In this document: one piece after another, positions 32,639-40,635 of the stretch
Numbering within the stretch: position 1 is the stretch's first letter
Layout: each line of letters begins with the position of its first letter
Assembly (NCBI GenBank): GCA_028280265.1
Contig: JANQMD010000013.1
Span: 27,744 to 91,743, forward strand
Direction of reading: 5' to 3'
Source: Flavobacteriaceae bacterium
Lineage (GTDB): Bacteria; Bacteroidota; Bacteroidia; Flavobacteriales; Flavobacteriaceae
DNA: 64,000 nucleotides
Position numbers and translations under genes: made by a program
The notes under the pieces: generated by a model
The model's input: the letters and a program-made list of their open reading frames with translations, nothing else
Databases searched by the model: none
What the model was told of the DNA's origin: nothing

Positions 32639-33601
32639 TCAAAAGTATTGAATAACCCACAAGTAAAGTGGCATACCCAATGTTATATTAAAAGGAAAGG
32701 TAATGGCCAACGCCATTGGTAAATATAAGCTAGGATTTGCTTTAGGCGCAGCGAGCCTCATAGCTGCTGGTACAGCAATATATGAGGCACTTGCTGCTAA
32801 TATTGCAAATAATAACCTATTCCCCTCTCCATCTATAAAACTTCCGCTTAACCATGCAACCGTTAACCCATTGATAATTGGAATAATAATGGCAAATAAA
32901 AATGCAAACCATCCCTTTTTGATAAAATCTGAGAGTTTTTCACCGCTAGTAATTCCCATGTCTAGAAGGAATACTGCTAAAAAACCTTTGAAAATATCTG
33001 TTGTAAAAGGCTTGATTCCTTCAGCTTGTTGATCGCTTGCCAAAAAGCCAATTAATAAGCTTCCTAGTATCAATAGTACACTGCCATTTGTTAAAGAATG
33101 CTTTACTAGGCTAGCAATATTGATTTTTGTATCTCTTTCCTTGTTATATACCGAAATAAGGAGTACTCCTACAATAATGGACGGTGCTTCCATAAGAGCC
33201 ATGGCAGCAACCATGTGACCACCAAAAGGAATATTCTCCATCTCTAAAAAAGAAATTGCTGTTACAAAAGTTACAGCACTTACTGATCCGTATGCTGCAG
33301 CAATGGCTCCAGAATTCCATACGTTGAACTTCCTGCGTAGAATAAAGTAGGTGTAGAATGGAATAACTATTGCTAGTAAGATTCCAAACCCTAAAGACCA
33401 CCATATCTCTGCATTTAGTGCGCTATGAGCTAATTCCTGCCCCCCTTTAAAACCAATTGATAATAATAAATAGAACGAAATAAACTTTGAAGAACTTGCT
33501 GGAATTTTTAAATCGCTTTTTATCTGGACCGCAACGATGCCCAAGAAAAAAAACAAGAGGGCAGGATTAGTTAGATTGTCAACTAAAAGGTGAAAATCCA
33601 T
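32639..33601 (-). CDS. SbtA-type sodium-dependent bicarbonate permease
   Basis: A 320-residue inner-membrane protein with about ten hydrophobic segments. It begins LLVDNLTNPALLFFFLGIVAVQIKSDLKIPASSSKFISFYLLLSIGFKGG, the start of the SbtA (DUF897) family of Na+/HCO3- symporters, and has a repeat with GAIAAAYGSVSAVTFVTA and ILAASASYIAVPAAMRLA. In a heterotroph it would provide bicarbonate for anaplerotic carboxylation. It is the last of three minus-strand genes behind a divergent LysR regulator. Confidence 0.85.
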   Translation of the reverse strand: MDFHLLVDNLTNPALLFFFLGIVAVQIKSDLKIPASSSKFISFYLLLSIGFKGGQELAHSALNAEIWWSLGFGILLAIVIPFYTYFILRRKFNVWNSGAIAAAYGSVSAVTFVTAISFLEMENIPFGGHMVAAMALMEAPSIIVGVLLISVYNKERDTKINIASLVKHSLTNGSVLLILGSLLIGFLASDQQAEGIKPFTTDIFKGFLAVFLLDMGITSGEKLSDFIKKGWFAFLFAIIIPIINGLTVAWLSGSFIDGEGNRLLFAILAASASYIAVPAAMRLAAPKANPSLYLPMALAITFPFNITLGMPLYLWVIQYF

Positions 33602-33648
33602 TTGGGAAAATTAATATGTTAAAGAACTTAATTGTTTTTTTAGTCATT

Positions 33649-33930
33649 TTATTCGAAAGAAATCTCAAGAATCCCATTAATTCTTAAGTTAGATCCCTCT
33701 TTTCGTGCCATAGAAATAAATTCTTTGGCAACTATTTTTTCATTTTCTAGCTCTTGTACACGTCCATCGGGATAATTACAGTCAGAGTGGATATTTCCCT
33801 CTACTTTGGATAAACGCTGTAGCTTGTGAAAATTAATCTTCTCCGTAATCAATGCTGAAATTACATCTGAAGCTTCAGAAGGAGTAAACGTACCCTCTAC
33901 TAATTGAACTTTTTGAATTACTTCTGTCAT
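33649..33930 (-). CDS. Hypothetical 93-aa cytosolic protein next to SbtA
   Basis: A 93-residue protein with no membrane segment. It begins VQLVEGTFTPSEASDVISALITEKINFHK and ends LRINGILEISFE. I remember similar short proteins in Bacteroidota with a 'GTFTp.EA.eil..l...KInFH' start, but not a named family. Its size and position next to SbtA invite comparison with SbtB, a PII-like partner, but the PII signature loops are not visible. It is 47 bases upstream of the permease on the same strand. Confidence 0.6.
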   Translation of the reverse strand: MTEVIQKVQLVEGTFTPSEASDVISALITEKINFHKLQRLSKVEGNIHSDCNYPDGRVQELENEKIVAKEFISMARKEGSNLRINGILEISFE

Positions 33931-33941
33931 TTTAAAACTTT

Positions 33942-34202
33942 TTAAGCTTTTTTAATAATTGTGTTTTGTTGCCCCATCATTTTTATAAGAAGGATTCCCA
34001 TAATGATTAAGTATCCTGATAGGAGACTCTGAAAAAATACAGCACTTATAAAATAGGAGGCCAACAGTATAGAAAAGGCTGATAAGATTAAAAGAACCAT
34101 AGCTGCTACTTTGATAAATTGTTCGTACCCAGAAGTGTTGTTACGATTAATTTCTTGCTTCTGAAATGCAGTATACTGATTTAGATTTACAAGCCTTGAC
34201 AT
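33942..34202 (-). CDS. Small membrane protein, two segments (unknown function)
   Basis: An 86-residue protein with two likely membrane helices (about 27-52 and 53-75): VAAMVLLILSAFSILLASYFISAVFFQSLLSGYLIIMGILL. The N-terminus is cytosolic and polar (NLNQYTAFQKQEINRNN). No family was recognised. It is the first gene of the SbtA run, 11 bases before the 93-aa gene, and may be part of a transporter complex. It faces the LysR gene across an 86-base intergenic region with a long inverted repeat. Confidence 0.55.
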   Translation of the reverse strand: MSRLVNLNQYTAFQKQEINRNNTSGYEQFIKVAAMVLLILSAFSILLASYFISAVFFQSLLSGYLIIMGILLIKMMGQQNTIIKKA

Positions 34203-34252
34203 AATACTTTCTTTTGTTGGGACAAATTTCAGTAGAATTTTTCATATATTTT

Positions 34253-34282
34253 TATTTATATTTATGATGTAAAATATAAATA
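34253..34282. promoter_or_regulatory. 11-bp inverted repeat, likely LysR-type operator
   Basis: TATTTATATTT - ATGATGTA - AAATATAAATA is a perfect inverted repeat centred between the LysR gene and the divergent SbtA run. LysR regulators bind T-N11-A dyads in such intergenic regions. The arms are only A/T, so chance symmetry is possible. Confidence 0.5.
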
Positions 34283-34288
34283 TAATTT

Positions 34289-35212
34289 ATGAATTATACT
34301 TTGCATCAACTTCAAGTATTTCTAAAGGTCTCTGAAAATGAAAGTATTACAAAGGCTGCAGAAGAGCTTTTTTTAACGCAACCAGCGGTTTCTATACAGT
34401 TAAAAAACTTTCAAGATCAGTTTTCAATTCCTCTCACAGAAGTGGTAGGTAGAAAGCTTTTTATTACTGAATTTGGAAAAGAAATTGCCAGTGCTGCAGA
34501 AAAAATACTTCTAGAAGCAGAGGCTATTAACTACAAAACGCATTCTTTCAAAGGCTTGTTAGCAGGTCGCTTAAAAGTATCGGTCGTTTCTACGGGGAAA
34601 TATGTAATGCCGTATTTTTTATCGGACTTTATGGAGAAACACAGTGGTGTGGATTTGGTTATGGATGTTACCAACAAATCGAGAGTTGTTAGGAGTTTAG
34701 AAAACAACGAAGTAGATTTTGCTCTGGTATCTGTAATACCCGAACATCTTAAGTTAGAACGAATTCAATTGATGAAAAATAAGCTGTTTCTTGTTGGGAA
34801 TACACAAAAGAGTATTGCTAAAAATTTTTCCAGAAAGAAAATTTTTGAAGAGTTTCCATTAATTTTTCGAGAAGAGGGATCGGCGACTAGAAATGCTATG
34901 GAGGCCTACATAAAGAGAAATCACTATGCAACTAAGAAGAAAATTGAGCTTACCTCTAATGAGGCTTTGAAACAAGCAGTTACGGCAGGCCTTGGGTATT
35001 CCATTATGCCATTGATTGGAATTAAAAATGCTCTGAAGAATCAAGAGCTTCAGATTATTCCAGCAAAAGACCTTCCGATAGTGACGCATTGGAACTTAGT
35101 TTGGCTGTCTGCTAAGAAATTATCGCCTACAGCAGAAGCTTTTTTAAGTTATATTCAAGAAGAAAAAGAAAGAATTATTGAAAAATCTTTTGCTTGGTTT
35201 GAAAGTTATTGA
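34289..35212 (+). CDS. LysR-family transcriptional regulator (CbbR/CmpR-like)
   Basis: A 307-residue regulator. The N-terminal winged helix (residues 1-60) is MNYTLHQLQVFLKVSENESITKAAEELFLTQPAVSIQLKN, a typical LysR helix-turn-helix. The effector domain (about 90-295) includes GRLKVSVVSTGKYVMPYFLSDFMEK, which matches the CbbR/CmpR subclass that reads carbon supply. It is divergent from the SbtA run, which it likely controls. That link is inferred from arrangement; the effector is unknown. Confidence 0.85.
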   Translation: MNYTLHQLQVFLKVSENESITKAAEELFLTQPAVSIQLKNFQDQFSIPLTEVVGRKLFITEFGKEIASAAEKILLEAEAINYKTHSFKGLLAGRLKVSVVSTGKYVMPYFLSDFMEKHSGVDLVMDVTNKSRVVRSLENNEVDFALVSVIPEHLKLERIQLMKNKLFLVGNTQKSIAKNFSRKKIFEEFPLIFREEGSATRNAMEAYIKRNHYATKKKIELTSNEALKQAVTAGLGYSIMPLIGIKNALKNQELQIIPAKDLPIVTHWNLVWLSAKKLSPTAEAFLSYIQEEKERIIEKSFAWFESY

Positions 35213-35269
35213 TCAAAAATGTGACTTTTATATAGAAAGGAATGTCAAATAAATAGGAAGATCAAAAAA

Positions 35270-35455
35270 ATGGGTAAAAAAATATGGGTTTTATGTGTGA
35301 TGCTGCTAACAGCATCTGGTGTAGTTGGACAAGTAGTGCCTCCATCTATTCCGCCTCCGCCTCCGCCTCCAGGTTTGCCCATAATTGGTGAAGAGTTATT
35401 TTTTTTATGTATTGGTTTCTTATATGCAGTAAAGGAAGTGAAGAAAGCTAAATGA
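35270..35455 (+). CDS. Small proline-rich membrane-anchored protein
   Basis: A 61-residue protein: signal peptide (MGKKIWVLCVMLLTASGVVGQ), then a proline run (IPPPPPPP), then GLPIIGEELFFLCIGFLYAV and a basic end (KEVKKAK). The final motif, hydrophobic and basic segments form a tripartite sorting-like end that occurs in many short Bacteroidota proteins of this type (GLPID...). The DNA of the proline run is a CCGCCT repeat. The function is unknown; the protein probably sits in the inner membrane with its proline run outside. Confidence 0.6.
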   Translation: MGKKIWVLCVMLLTASGVVGQVVPPSIPPPPPPPGLPIIGEELFFLCIGFLYAVKEVKKAK

Positions 35456-35592
35456 TTTGATACAAACTGATTAGGTTGATTTAATAATGAAGTCCTCGTC
35501 AGTAAAGGAGTCTGCAAATTTTGCAAATTTTTTGTTTTTATAGGATTGTAGTTCCTTGGCGCTCCGCGCTGAAAATCAAAACCTCGCTAAAA

Positions 35593-35627
35593 CAAAAAAG
35601 CAAGCTTTAAATTTTAGCTTGCTTTCG
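35593..35627 (-). terminator. Terminator of tRNA-Arg
   Basis: On the minus strand AAAGCAAGCT / AGCTTGCTTT forms a 10-bp stem followed by TTTTTGTTTT. It lies just past the tRNA 3' end (35637). Confidence 0.75.
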
Positions 35628-35636
35628 ATTTATTCG

Positions 35637-35710
35637 TGACCTCGGCAGGATTCAAACCTGCAACCTCTTGAGCCGTAATCAAGTGCACTATTCAGTTATG
35701 CTACGAGGCC
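35637..35710 (-). tRNA. tRNA-Arg (anticodon ACG)
   Basis: The minus-strand sequence folds as a tRNA: acceptor arms GGCCTCG and CGAGGTC (one G-U pair), the D-arm region GCATAACTGAATAGTGC, anticodon stem CTTGA/TCAAG around the loop TTACGGC (anticodon ACG, at positions 34-36), and T-arm GCAGG TTTGAAT CCTGC. CCA is not encoded. A34 would be deaminated to inosine by TadA to read CGU, CGC and CGA. A terminator follows. Confidence 0.93.
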
Positions 35711-35768
35711 TTTCTGCTGTTAAGCGGGTGCAAATATAAACATGTTTTTTAAATCTGAAAAGCTTTCT

Positions 35769-35984
35769 TTAAGCGATTTCGTTCTTAAATTCTTCTATAA
35801 TAGGAGTCGCTTTTTCGAGGTTAGTATTTAAAATATACAACTCATCAACATAGTTGGTAATTTCATAAGCAGGAATTTTGTCTGACTTTACAATACTACT
35901 AATGTTTTTCTCTTCTAAAATAGATTTTAGCCTTCTGGTAATAATAGGAGAGCCAGTAAATACTTTAATATGTTCTTCTTTCAT
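35769..35984 (-). CDS. DUF2007 putative signal-transducing protein
   Basis: The start is the ATG at 35984 (MKEEHIKVFTGSPIITRRLKSILEEKNI), since the track start lies inside the upstream small gene. The 71-residue protein has the DUF2007 core: FTGSPIITRRLKSILEE followed by a strand and a C-terminal helix (ATPIIEEFKNE). The family is a small ferredoxin-like fold of unknown role. It begins 11 bases after the stop of the 50-residue gene upstream, so the two form an operon. Confidence 0.75.
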   Translation of the reverse strand: MKEEHIKVFTGSPIITRRLKSILEEKNISSIVKSDKIPAYEITNYVDELYILNTNLEKATPIIEEFKNEIA

Positions 35985-35995
35985 AAATATAGATA

Positions 35996-36148
35996 TTAGT
36001 CTAGTGCGTTTAATGTTATATATGCCTTCCATCCAATAATAGCAAGTTGAACTTTAGAGGCTTTTGATAAATCCAACCTTCGTTTCGTGTAGGATGGTAA
36101 AAGAGCTTTGTTGAGTTTGGCCAAAATCTTAAAAACCGATTTTTTCAT
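35996..36148 (-). CDS. Conserved 50-aa flavobacterial protein
   Basis: Not in the ORF track because it is below 60 residues. It reads MKKSVFKILAKLNKALLPSY and then DLSKASKVQLAIIGWKAYIT. I recognise this as a short protein found throughout Flavobacteriia, next to DUF2007; it is sometimes labelled SsrA-binding protein, which the sequence does not support (SmpB is about 150 residues). Basic and amphipathic N-terminus; may bind RNA or membrane. Co-transcribed with the DUF2007 gene. Confidence 0.75.
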   Translation of the reverse strand: MKKSVFKILAKLNKALLPSYTKRRLDLSKASKVQLAIIGWKAYITLNALD

Positions 36149-36188
36149 ATTACTTGGTTCTTACTCAAATATAGCGAAAAACAATGAG

Positions 36189-36210
36189 AGCGGGTACAAG
36201 ACCCGCTCGA
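36189..36210 (-). terminator. GC-rich hairpin after SPFH gene
   Basis: GAGCGGGT-ACAAG-ACCCGCTC, 8-bp perfect stem. On the minus strand TTTTT follows after six bases, so it may end the SPFH transcript. It resembles the hairpin at 37713-37735 in its GAGCG core. Confidence 0.5.
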
Positions 36211-36230
36211 CATATCCATTTAAAAGATGG

Positions 36231-37568
36231 TTACTTTTTGTTTTCCATCATTTTTTTTGCCAATTCAGCACCAATCAAAGACTCTAATAAATTTCCTTTG
36301 CTAGCACCTTTGCCACCTTCAATATAGGTTTGCGGGAGCCTCAAATCCTTTAACTGTTGAGCTACTCCAACTGCTGTCTTATACTGCCACTCAGCTTTTT
36401 CTTGTGGAGTCAAACCAGCGCTTACTAATTTTGCGTTTTCGTAGTATTGAGCATCAGCAGCTACCTTTTTGCTTTTAGCCTTGTATAGCTCAACCTCGTA
36501 TTGCTTTTTCTCTTTGATCAAATTAAATTCAGCGACTTTGGCTTCTGTTTCAGCAGCAATGGTTTGCTGTATTTGTACTTTTTCAAGACGAGCTCTTTCT
36601 TTTGCTTTTTCAGACTCTCCTTTTGCAACCTCTTTCTTAGCTCTGTAATACTCGCGTTCTGCTTGCTGTTTCTCTAATTGAGTTTGTGCAACTTCATTTT
36701 TCTGTAAATCCAATCGTTGATCGAACGATGCTTCCCAATCGATTCCAGTTACTTGTGCTTGGTAAATTTTTAGTCCGTATTGCTTCAAAGTATTTGAATT
36801 GTCTCGAATAATGTTTCCGTTAGCATCTCTCTTAATACGAAATTTCTTTTGCTTGTTGGATTTTCCAACTTTAATTTCTCTTACAGTAGTGGTATCTCCA
36901 ACAATTTCTGTAACACTTTCGTCTTCGTAATATTGTTCTACTTGATACATGCCATTTTCCAATTGATCTCTAAAATATCTATCAAAATCGGAGGCTTGTC
37001 CAGAAATATAATCTTGAGCATCCATCAACTTACAAGTATTCTTTATAGCGGCATCAATGTTGGGAAGTACTCTTCCGAATATCAATTTCCCTTCACTTTT
37101 GTTACGATCTGCCATGTTCAAAAAGATCTCTTCGTCGTTTATATTCACTCCTACAATAACGGAAGTACTGATTTCTGCTTTGATGGCATCACTGAATTCC
37201 CATTTTTGAGCTTTTCGGTTGTATATTCCTTGCCCATTTTTAGGTAATTCATCTTTGCTGTTTACAATAATATCTTTAATAGATATCTCGTAAGATAGGG
37301 GGATAACTCTTCCCCAGTATTTAAGTTTGATTCCTTGCGTTGTAATCATTTTATCTCCTCCACTTAGATATTGGACCGCATAGGCAGTTCCGGCGTCAGC
37401 ATAAAAGAACAGCCCATTGATAAGACTCAGTACAATACCTAAAAAGGTAATTTGCAAACTTCTGGCTTTTGTGAATGTATTAAGAAGTTTGTTGGTGGTA
37501 AATAATGACTTTAAGACAATGGTAAGGATTCCAATGATAATTAATAAAATTCCAATAGTTGTTAACAT
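36231..37568 (-). CDS. SPFH/Band-7 domain membrane protein
   Basis: A 445-residue protein with two N-terminal hydrophobic segments (about 2-18 and 38-58) and a Band-7/SPFH domain (about 60-270, with VNINDEEIFLNMADRN). A long alanine/glutamate/lysine coiled coil follows (EREYYRAKKEVAKGESEKAKERARLEK), and then a C-terminal helix (QQLKDLRLPQTYIEGG). SPFH proteins oligomerise in the membrane and organise functional microdomains (flotillin, HflK, YqiK). No NfeD-like partner gene is adjacent. The gene stands alone and its substrate proteins are unknown. Confidence 0.85.
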   Translation of the reverse strand: MLTTIGILLIIIGILTIVLKSLFTTNKLLNTFTKARSLQITFLGIVLSLINGLFFYADAGTAYAVQYLSGGDKMITTQGIKLKYWGRVIPLSYEISIKDIIVNSKDELPKNGQGIYNRKAQKWEFSDAIKAEISTSVIVGVNINDEEIFLNMADRNKSEGKLIFGRVLPNIDAAIKNTCKLMDAQDYISGQASDFDRYFRDQLENGMYQVEQYYEDESVTEIVGDTTTVREIKVGKSNKQKKFRIKRDANGNIIRDNSNTLKQYGLKIYQAQVTGIDWEASFDQRLDLQKNEVAQTQLEKQQAEREYYRAKKEVAKGESEKAKERARLEKVQIQQTIAAETEAKVAEFNLIKEKKQYEVELYKAKSKKVAADAQYYENAKLVSAGLTPQEKAEWQYKTAVGVAQQLKDLRLPQTYIEGGKGASKGNLLESLIGAELAKKMMENKK

Positions 37569-38216
37569 AGCGTTTGGTTTTAATAGATTAATAATTTATT
37601 CGTAAAATAAGTTTGATTTTGATAGCAATTTTTAGACAATTTTCTCCAAAACTAATGGAAAAACTACGAATTCAGATGATTATTTAATAATAAATCGACA
37701 ATAAAATAAATCAGAGCGAGCATAGCACTCGCTCTTCATTAGTTGGCTAGCTATTTTTTTAAAATTCAAATAAATTAACGGTTGTTTAGCAATTTTTCCC
37801 CTTGGGAATTAAAATATAATAGTAATAAAATAGTTAGCGACTTCAATAAGTTTCAATGCAGCGACAATCATTTTTGTTAGTTTTTAGTGTTAGACAATGT
37901 TCAATTTCGAAATTGTTTTTTGAAGATAATTTAATAAACGTATATCTTCCTAATAAAATCACTGAAAAAGATTAAATTAATTTTATAATTAAAATTAAAT
38001 AATTAATTTTAGTTATAATGTGTAACATTTATTGCTTCATTATTGTTTTAAATTGTAATAATAAATGAGTTTTATTATTCGAAAATGTAATAAAATAAAG
38101 GGTTTTTTAGATGTTTTTTTTAAATTAAGTACTAAAAAAGCCCTTTTTTAAGCAAATCCATCTTTTCGACTTATTGAGAGGTAAGAAAAATGTATCTTCG
38201 CAAAAAAAATTAGAAA
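37569..38216. other. Gene-free AT-rich stretch (648 bp)
   Basis: No believable coding frame. It holds an 8-bp hairpin AGAGCGAG / CTCGCTCT (37713-37735), a dense A/T tract at 37960-38060, and a hairpin-like AAAGGGTTTTTTAG / CTAAAAAAGCCC pair (38096-38152) that could be a terminator. A -7-like TATCTTCG (38193-38200) with TTG at 38174 may be the promoter of the antiporter gene. Confidence 0.5.
38174..38200 (+). promoter_or_regulatory. Possible promoter TTG-N16-TATCTTCG
   Basis: One mismatch to TAnnTTTG and a 16-base spacer; 16 bases before the GTG start of the antiporter. Confidence 0.4.
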
Positions 38217-39152
38217 GTGAATTTTATATTGATCCTTTTAGGATTTTCTCTCTTAATTTTGGGTGGAAATTGGCTGCTAAAATCAGCAATTTCGATCTCT
38301 TTAAAACTACAGATACCAAAAATTGTAATTGGAATGACTGTAGTTTCTTTTGCAACTTCAGCACCAGAATTGATTGTGAGTTTACAATCTGCCATTGATG
38401 GATATACAGATCTTGCGTTAAGTAATGTCATTGGATCCAATATAGCCAACCTAGGTTTTGTTTTAGGAATTACTTTATTGATTGCTAAAATAGATGTAGA
38501 AAAAAGTTTTTATAAGACAGATTGGCCTATTATGATGATTGCTTCTGGTTTCTTGTATTATTTTATTCTGAGCAATAATGCCATAGGAAGATATGAAGGG
38601 ATTTTTCTATTTAGTTTTCTAATCATTTTTTTGATTTACTTATTAAGGTTTCAAAAACAGGCAGTTGTAGATGAAATGCCAGAGGATGACGAGGTTTTAC
38701 CCAATTATAAAACAATGCTTTTTCTAGTAATTGGCGGGATTGCACTGTGGGGTGGGTCTGAACTATTAATAGAAGGAGTTACAGATATGGCGAAAGACTT
38801 TGGAATAAGTGAACGTTTAATTGGAATTACTGTGGTATCTATTGGGACTAGTATTCCTGAGTTAGCGGCCTCTGTGATTGCAGTAGTAAAAAGAGAAAAA
38901 GCAATTTCCTTAGGAAATCTAATAGGATCAAATATTTTTAATATTTTGGCTGTACTAGGAGTTACTTCTATAGTAGAGCCTGTAGCGATAAACGATAGCA
39001 AGTTAGTGGATATAGATATCTATTGGATGCTGGGAATATCCTTTTTAACCTTTCCATTAGTACTTTTATCGAAGAAAATGAGATTAGGAAGAAAAAGCGG
39101 CTTTATCCTTTTAATCTTGTACTTTATCTTTTTATATCAAACATTTTCATAA
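38217..39152 (+). CDS. Calcium/sodium antiporter (YrbG-type, CaCA family)
   Basis: A 311-residue inner-membrane exchanger with about ten hydrophobic segments and two inverted alpha-repeats. The first repeat has VVSFATSAPELIVSL, the second VVSIGTSIPELAASV, both carrying the ion-binding G/A-T-S-x-P-E core, plus SNVIGSNIANLG and GNLIGSNIFNIL. The family expels Ca2+ in exchange for Na+ or H+. The start codon is GTG. The gene is alone, with terminator-like hairpin at its 3' end shared with the convergent glutamine synthetase gene. Confidence 0.9.
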   Translation: MNFILILLGFSLLILGGNWLLKSAISISLKLQIPKIVIGMTVVSFATSAPELIVSLQSAIDGYTDLALSNVIGSNIANLGFVLGITLLIAKIDVEKSFYKTDWPIMMIASGFLYYFILSNNAIGRYEGIFLFSFLIIFLIYLLRFQKQAVVDEMPEDDEVLPNYKTMLFLVIGGIALWGGSELLIEGVTDMAKDFGISERLIGITVVSIGTSIPELAASVIAVVKREKAISLGNLIGSNIFNILAVLGVTSIVEPVAINDSKLVDIDIYWMLGISFLTFPLVLLSKKMRLGRKSGFILLILYFIFLYQTFS

Positions 39153-39182
39153 AAAAAGCAGTCAATAAATGACTGCTTCATA
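39152..39182 (-). terminator. Terminator of glnII-type gene
   Basis: GCAGTCA / TGACTGC stem with loop ATAAA; on the minus strand a run of seven T follows. Confidence 0.75.
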
Positions 39183-39204
39183 TATCTTAAAAATAGGTAA
39201 AGTC

Positions 39205-40215
39205 TTAAACGTTAGCAGACTTTACAGTTTCTACGATTCTTCCGGCTACTTTGTATGGATCAGCATTTGAAGCAGGTCTTCTGTCTTCTAACCATCCTTT
39301 CCATCCTTTTTCTACTGTAATGATAGGAATTCTAATAGATGCTCCTCTATCAGATACACCATAACTAAAGTCATTGATAGATGCAGTCTCATGAAGTCCT
39401 GTCAAACGTTGGTCATTAAACTCACCATAAACGTCGATGTGTTCTTTTGTTACAGGTCTAAAAGCCTCACACACCTTTTCATATACCTCTTTAGAACCAC
39501 ATGTTCTTAATAAAGTATTAGAGAAATTTGCGTGCATACCAGATCCATTCCAATCTCCTTTTATGGGTTTAGGGTGATATTCAATATAGTATCCATACTT
39601 TTCAGTTAATCTGTCTAGTAAATAACGACCTATCCAGATCTCATCACCTGCTTTTTTAGCTCCTTTCGCAAACAATTGGAATTCCCATTGTCCAGAGGCT
39701 ACTTCTTGGTTGATTCCTTCAAAGTTTAAACCAGCTGCAATACATAAATCAGCGTGCTCTTCTACAAAATCTCTTCCGTGTGTATTTCTACCTCCTACAG
39801 AACAATAATAAAGACCTTGGGGTCCAGGGTATCCGCCAATAGGGAATCCTAATGGTAATTGAGTGTGGGTATCCATGATAAAATACTCTTGCTCAAAACC
39901 AAACCAGAAATCGTTATCATCATCATCAATTTTTGCTCTTGCATTGGTTGGATGAGGAGTTCCGTCTGCATTTAATACTTCTGTCATTACTAAATAACCA
40001 TTCTCTCTAGCAGGATCTGGATAAATAGCTACAGGCTTTAATAAACAATCTGAAGAACCTCCTTCTGCTTGTTTGGTTGATGAACCATCAAAAGACCATA
40101 TTGGACAATCTTCTAATTTTCCACTAAAATTATCCTCAACTTTAGTTTTACTTCTCATGTTTTGAGTAGGGAAGTAACCATCTAACCAAATGTACTCTAA
40201 TTTAGACTTGCTCAT
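39205..40215 (-). CDS. Glutamine synthetase, eukaryotic-type (GSII)
   Basis: A 336-residue enzyme that makes glutamine from glutamate and ammonia with ATP. It is the short GSII type, much smaller than GSI (about 470) or GSIII (about 730). The beta-grasp N-terminus (YIWLDGYFPTQNMRSKTK) precedes catalytic motifs FGFEQEYFI, NGSGMHANFS and RIPIITVEKGWKGWLEDRRPASNADPY. GSII is known in several Bacteroidota. No adenylylation site is expected in this class. A promoter TTG-N17-TATATTTG is visible upstream. Confidence 0.92.
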   Translation of the reverse strand: MSKSKLEYIWLDGYFPTQNMRSKTKVEDNFSGKLEDCPIWSFDGSSTKQAEGGSSDCLLKPVAIYPDPARENGYLVMTEVLNADGTPHPTNARAKIDDDDNDFWFGFEQEYFIMDTHTQLPLGFPIGGYPGPQGLYYCSVGGRNTHGRDFVEEHADLCIAAGLNFEGINQEVASGQWEFQLFAKGAKKAGDEIWIGRYLLDRLTEKYGYYIEYHPKPIKGDWNGSGMHANFSNTLLRTCGSKEVYEKVCEAFRPVTKEHIDVYGEFNDQRLTGLHETASINDFSYGVSDRGASIRIPIITVEKGWKGWLEDRRPASNADPYKVAGRIVETVKSANV

Positions 40216-40246
40216 TGTGTTGTTTTATGTAAGTTAATAATACAAG

Positions 40247-40274
40247 CAAATATAATTGAATTCATGTTTTTCAA
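40247..40274 (-). promoter_or_regulatory. Promoter TTG-N17-TATATTTG for GSII gene
   Basis: On the minus strand TTG (40272-40274) and TATATTTG (40247-40254) fit the Bacteroidota consensus, about 32 bases before the ATG. Confidence 0.65.
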
Positions 40275-40608
40275 ATAAAAAATGATGTCCATTTAAAGGT
40301 TTTTATTAAGAAATTGTTCATATTTATTATTTTGCTAAAAAACAGTGTTTTAGAATGTGACTTTTTCAAAAAAAAACTTCTTTTTTTAGAATTTCAAAAC
40401 GGGATTTTTAAGCAGTTTTCAACTAATACGTTTTCGTAATTGTGTTTTTTCTTTTCAAAACCAAAACAATATGTGCTATTCTTCTATAAAAACGAAATTT
40501 TTGTTTTTCAAGAGAATAAAAAAATTTCGTTTTACCTCAGGAATCACCTCGTTAGGACATAAATTTTTTTCATGTGATTTTGTAAATTTTCAAATGAAAA
40601 AAATCATG

Positions 40609-40616
40609 TACTTTTG
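40609..40616 (+). promoter_or_regulatory. -7 box TACTTTTG for purM
   Basis: A full TAnnTTTG match 19 bases before the ATG at 40636. A TTG occurs 26 bases upstream, slightly further than the usual spacing. Confidence 0.55.
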
Positions 40617-40635
40617 TGCAAAATCACAACTACAA

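Larger units (their letters stand above)
40216..40635. other. Intergenic region between GSII gene and purM (420 bp)
   Basis: It holds the divergent promoters of the GSII gene and purM and otherwise only A/T-rich DNA. The track start of the purM ORF (40471) would add 55 residues with no similarity to the family, so it is not used. Confidence 0.6.

Noticed and set aside
35245-35526. 93-aa minus-strand ORF with a glycine run
   Set aside because: Shadow of the proline-rich 61-aa gene; the Gly run is the complement of its proline codons.
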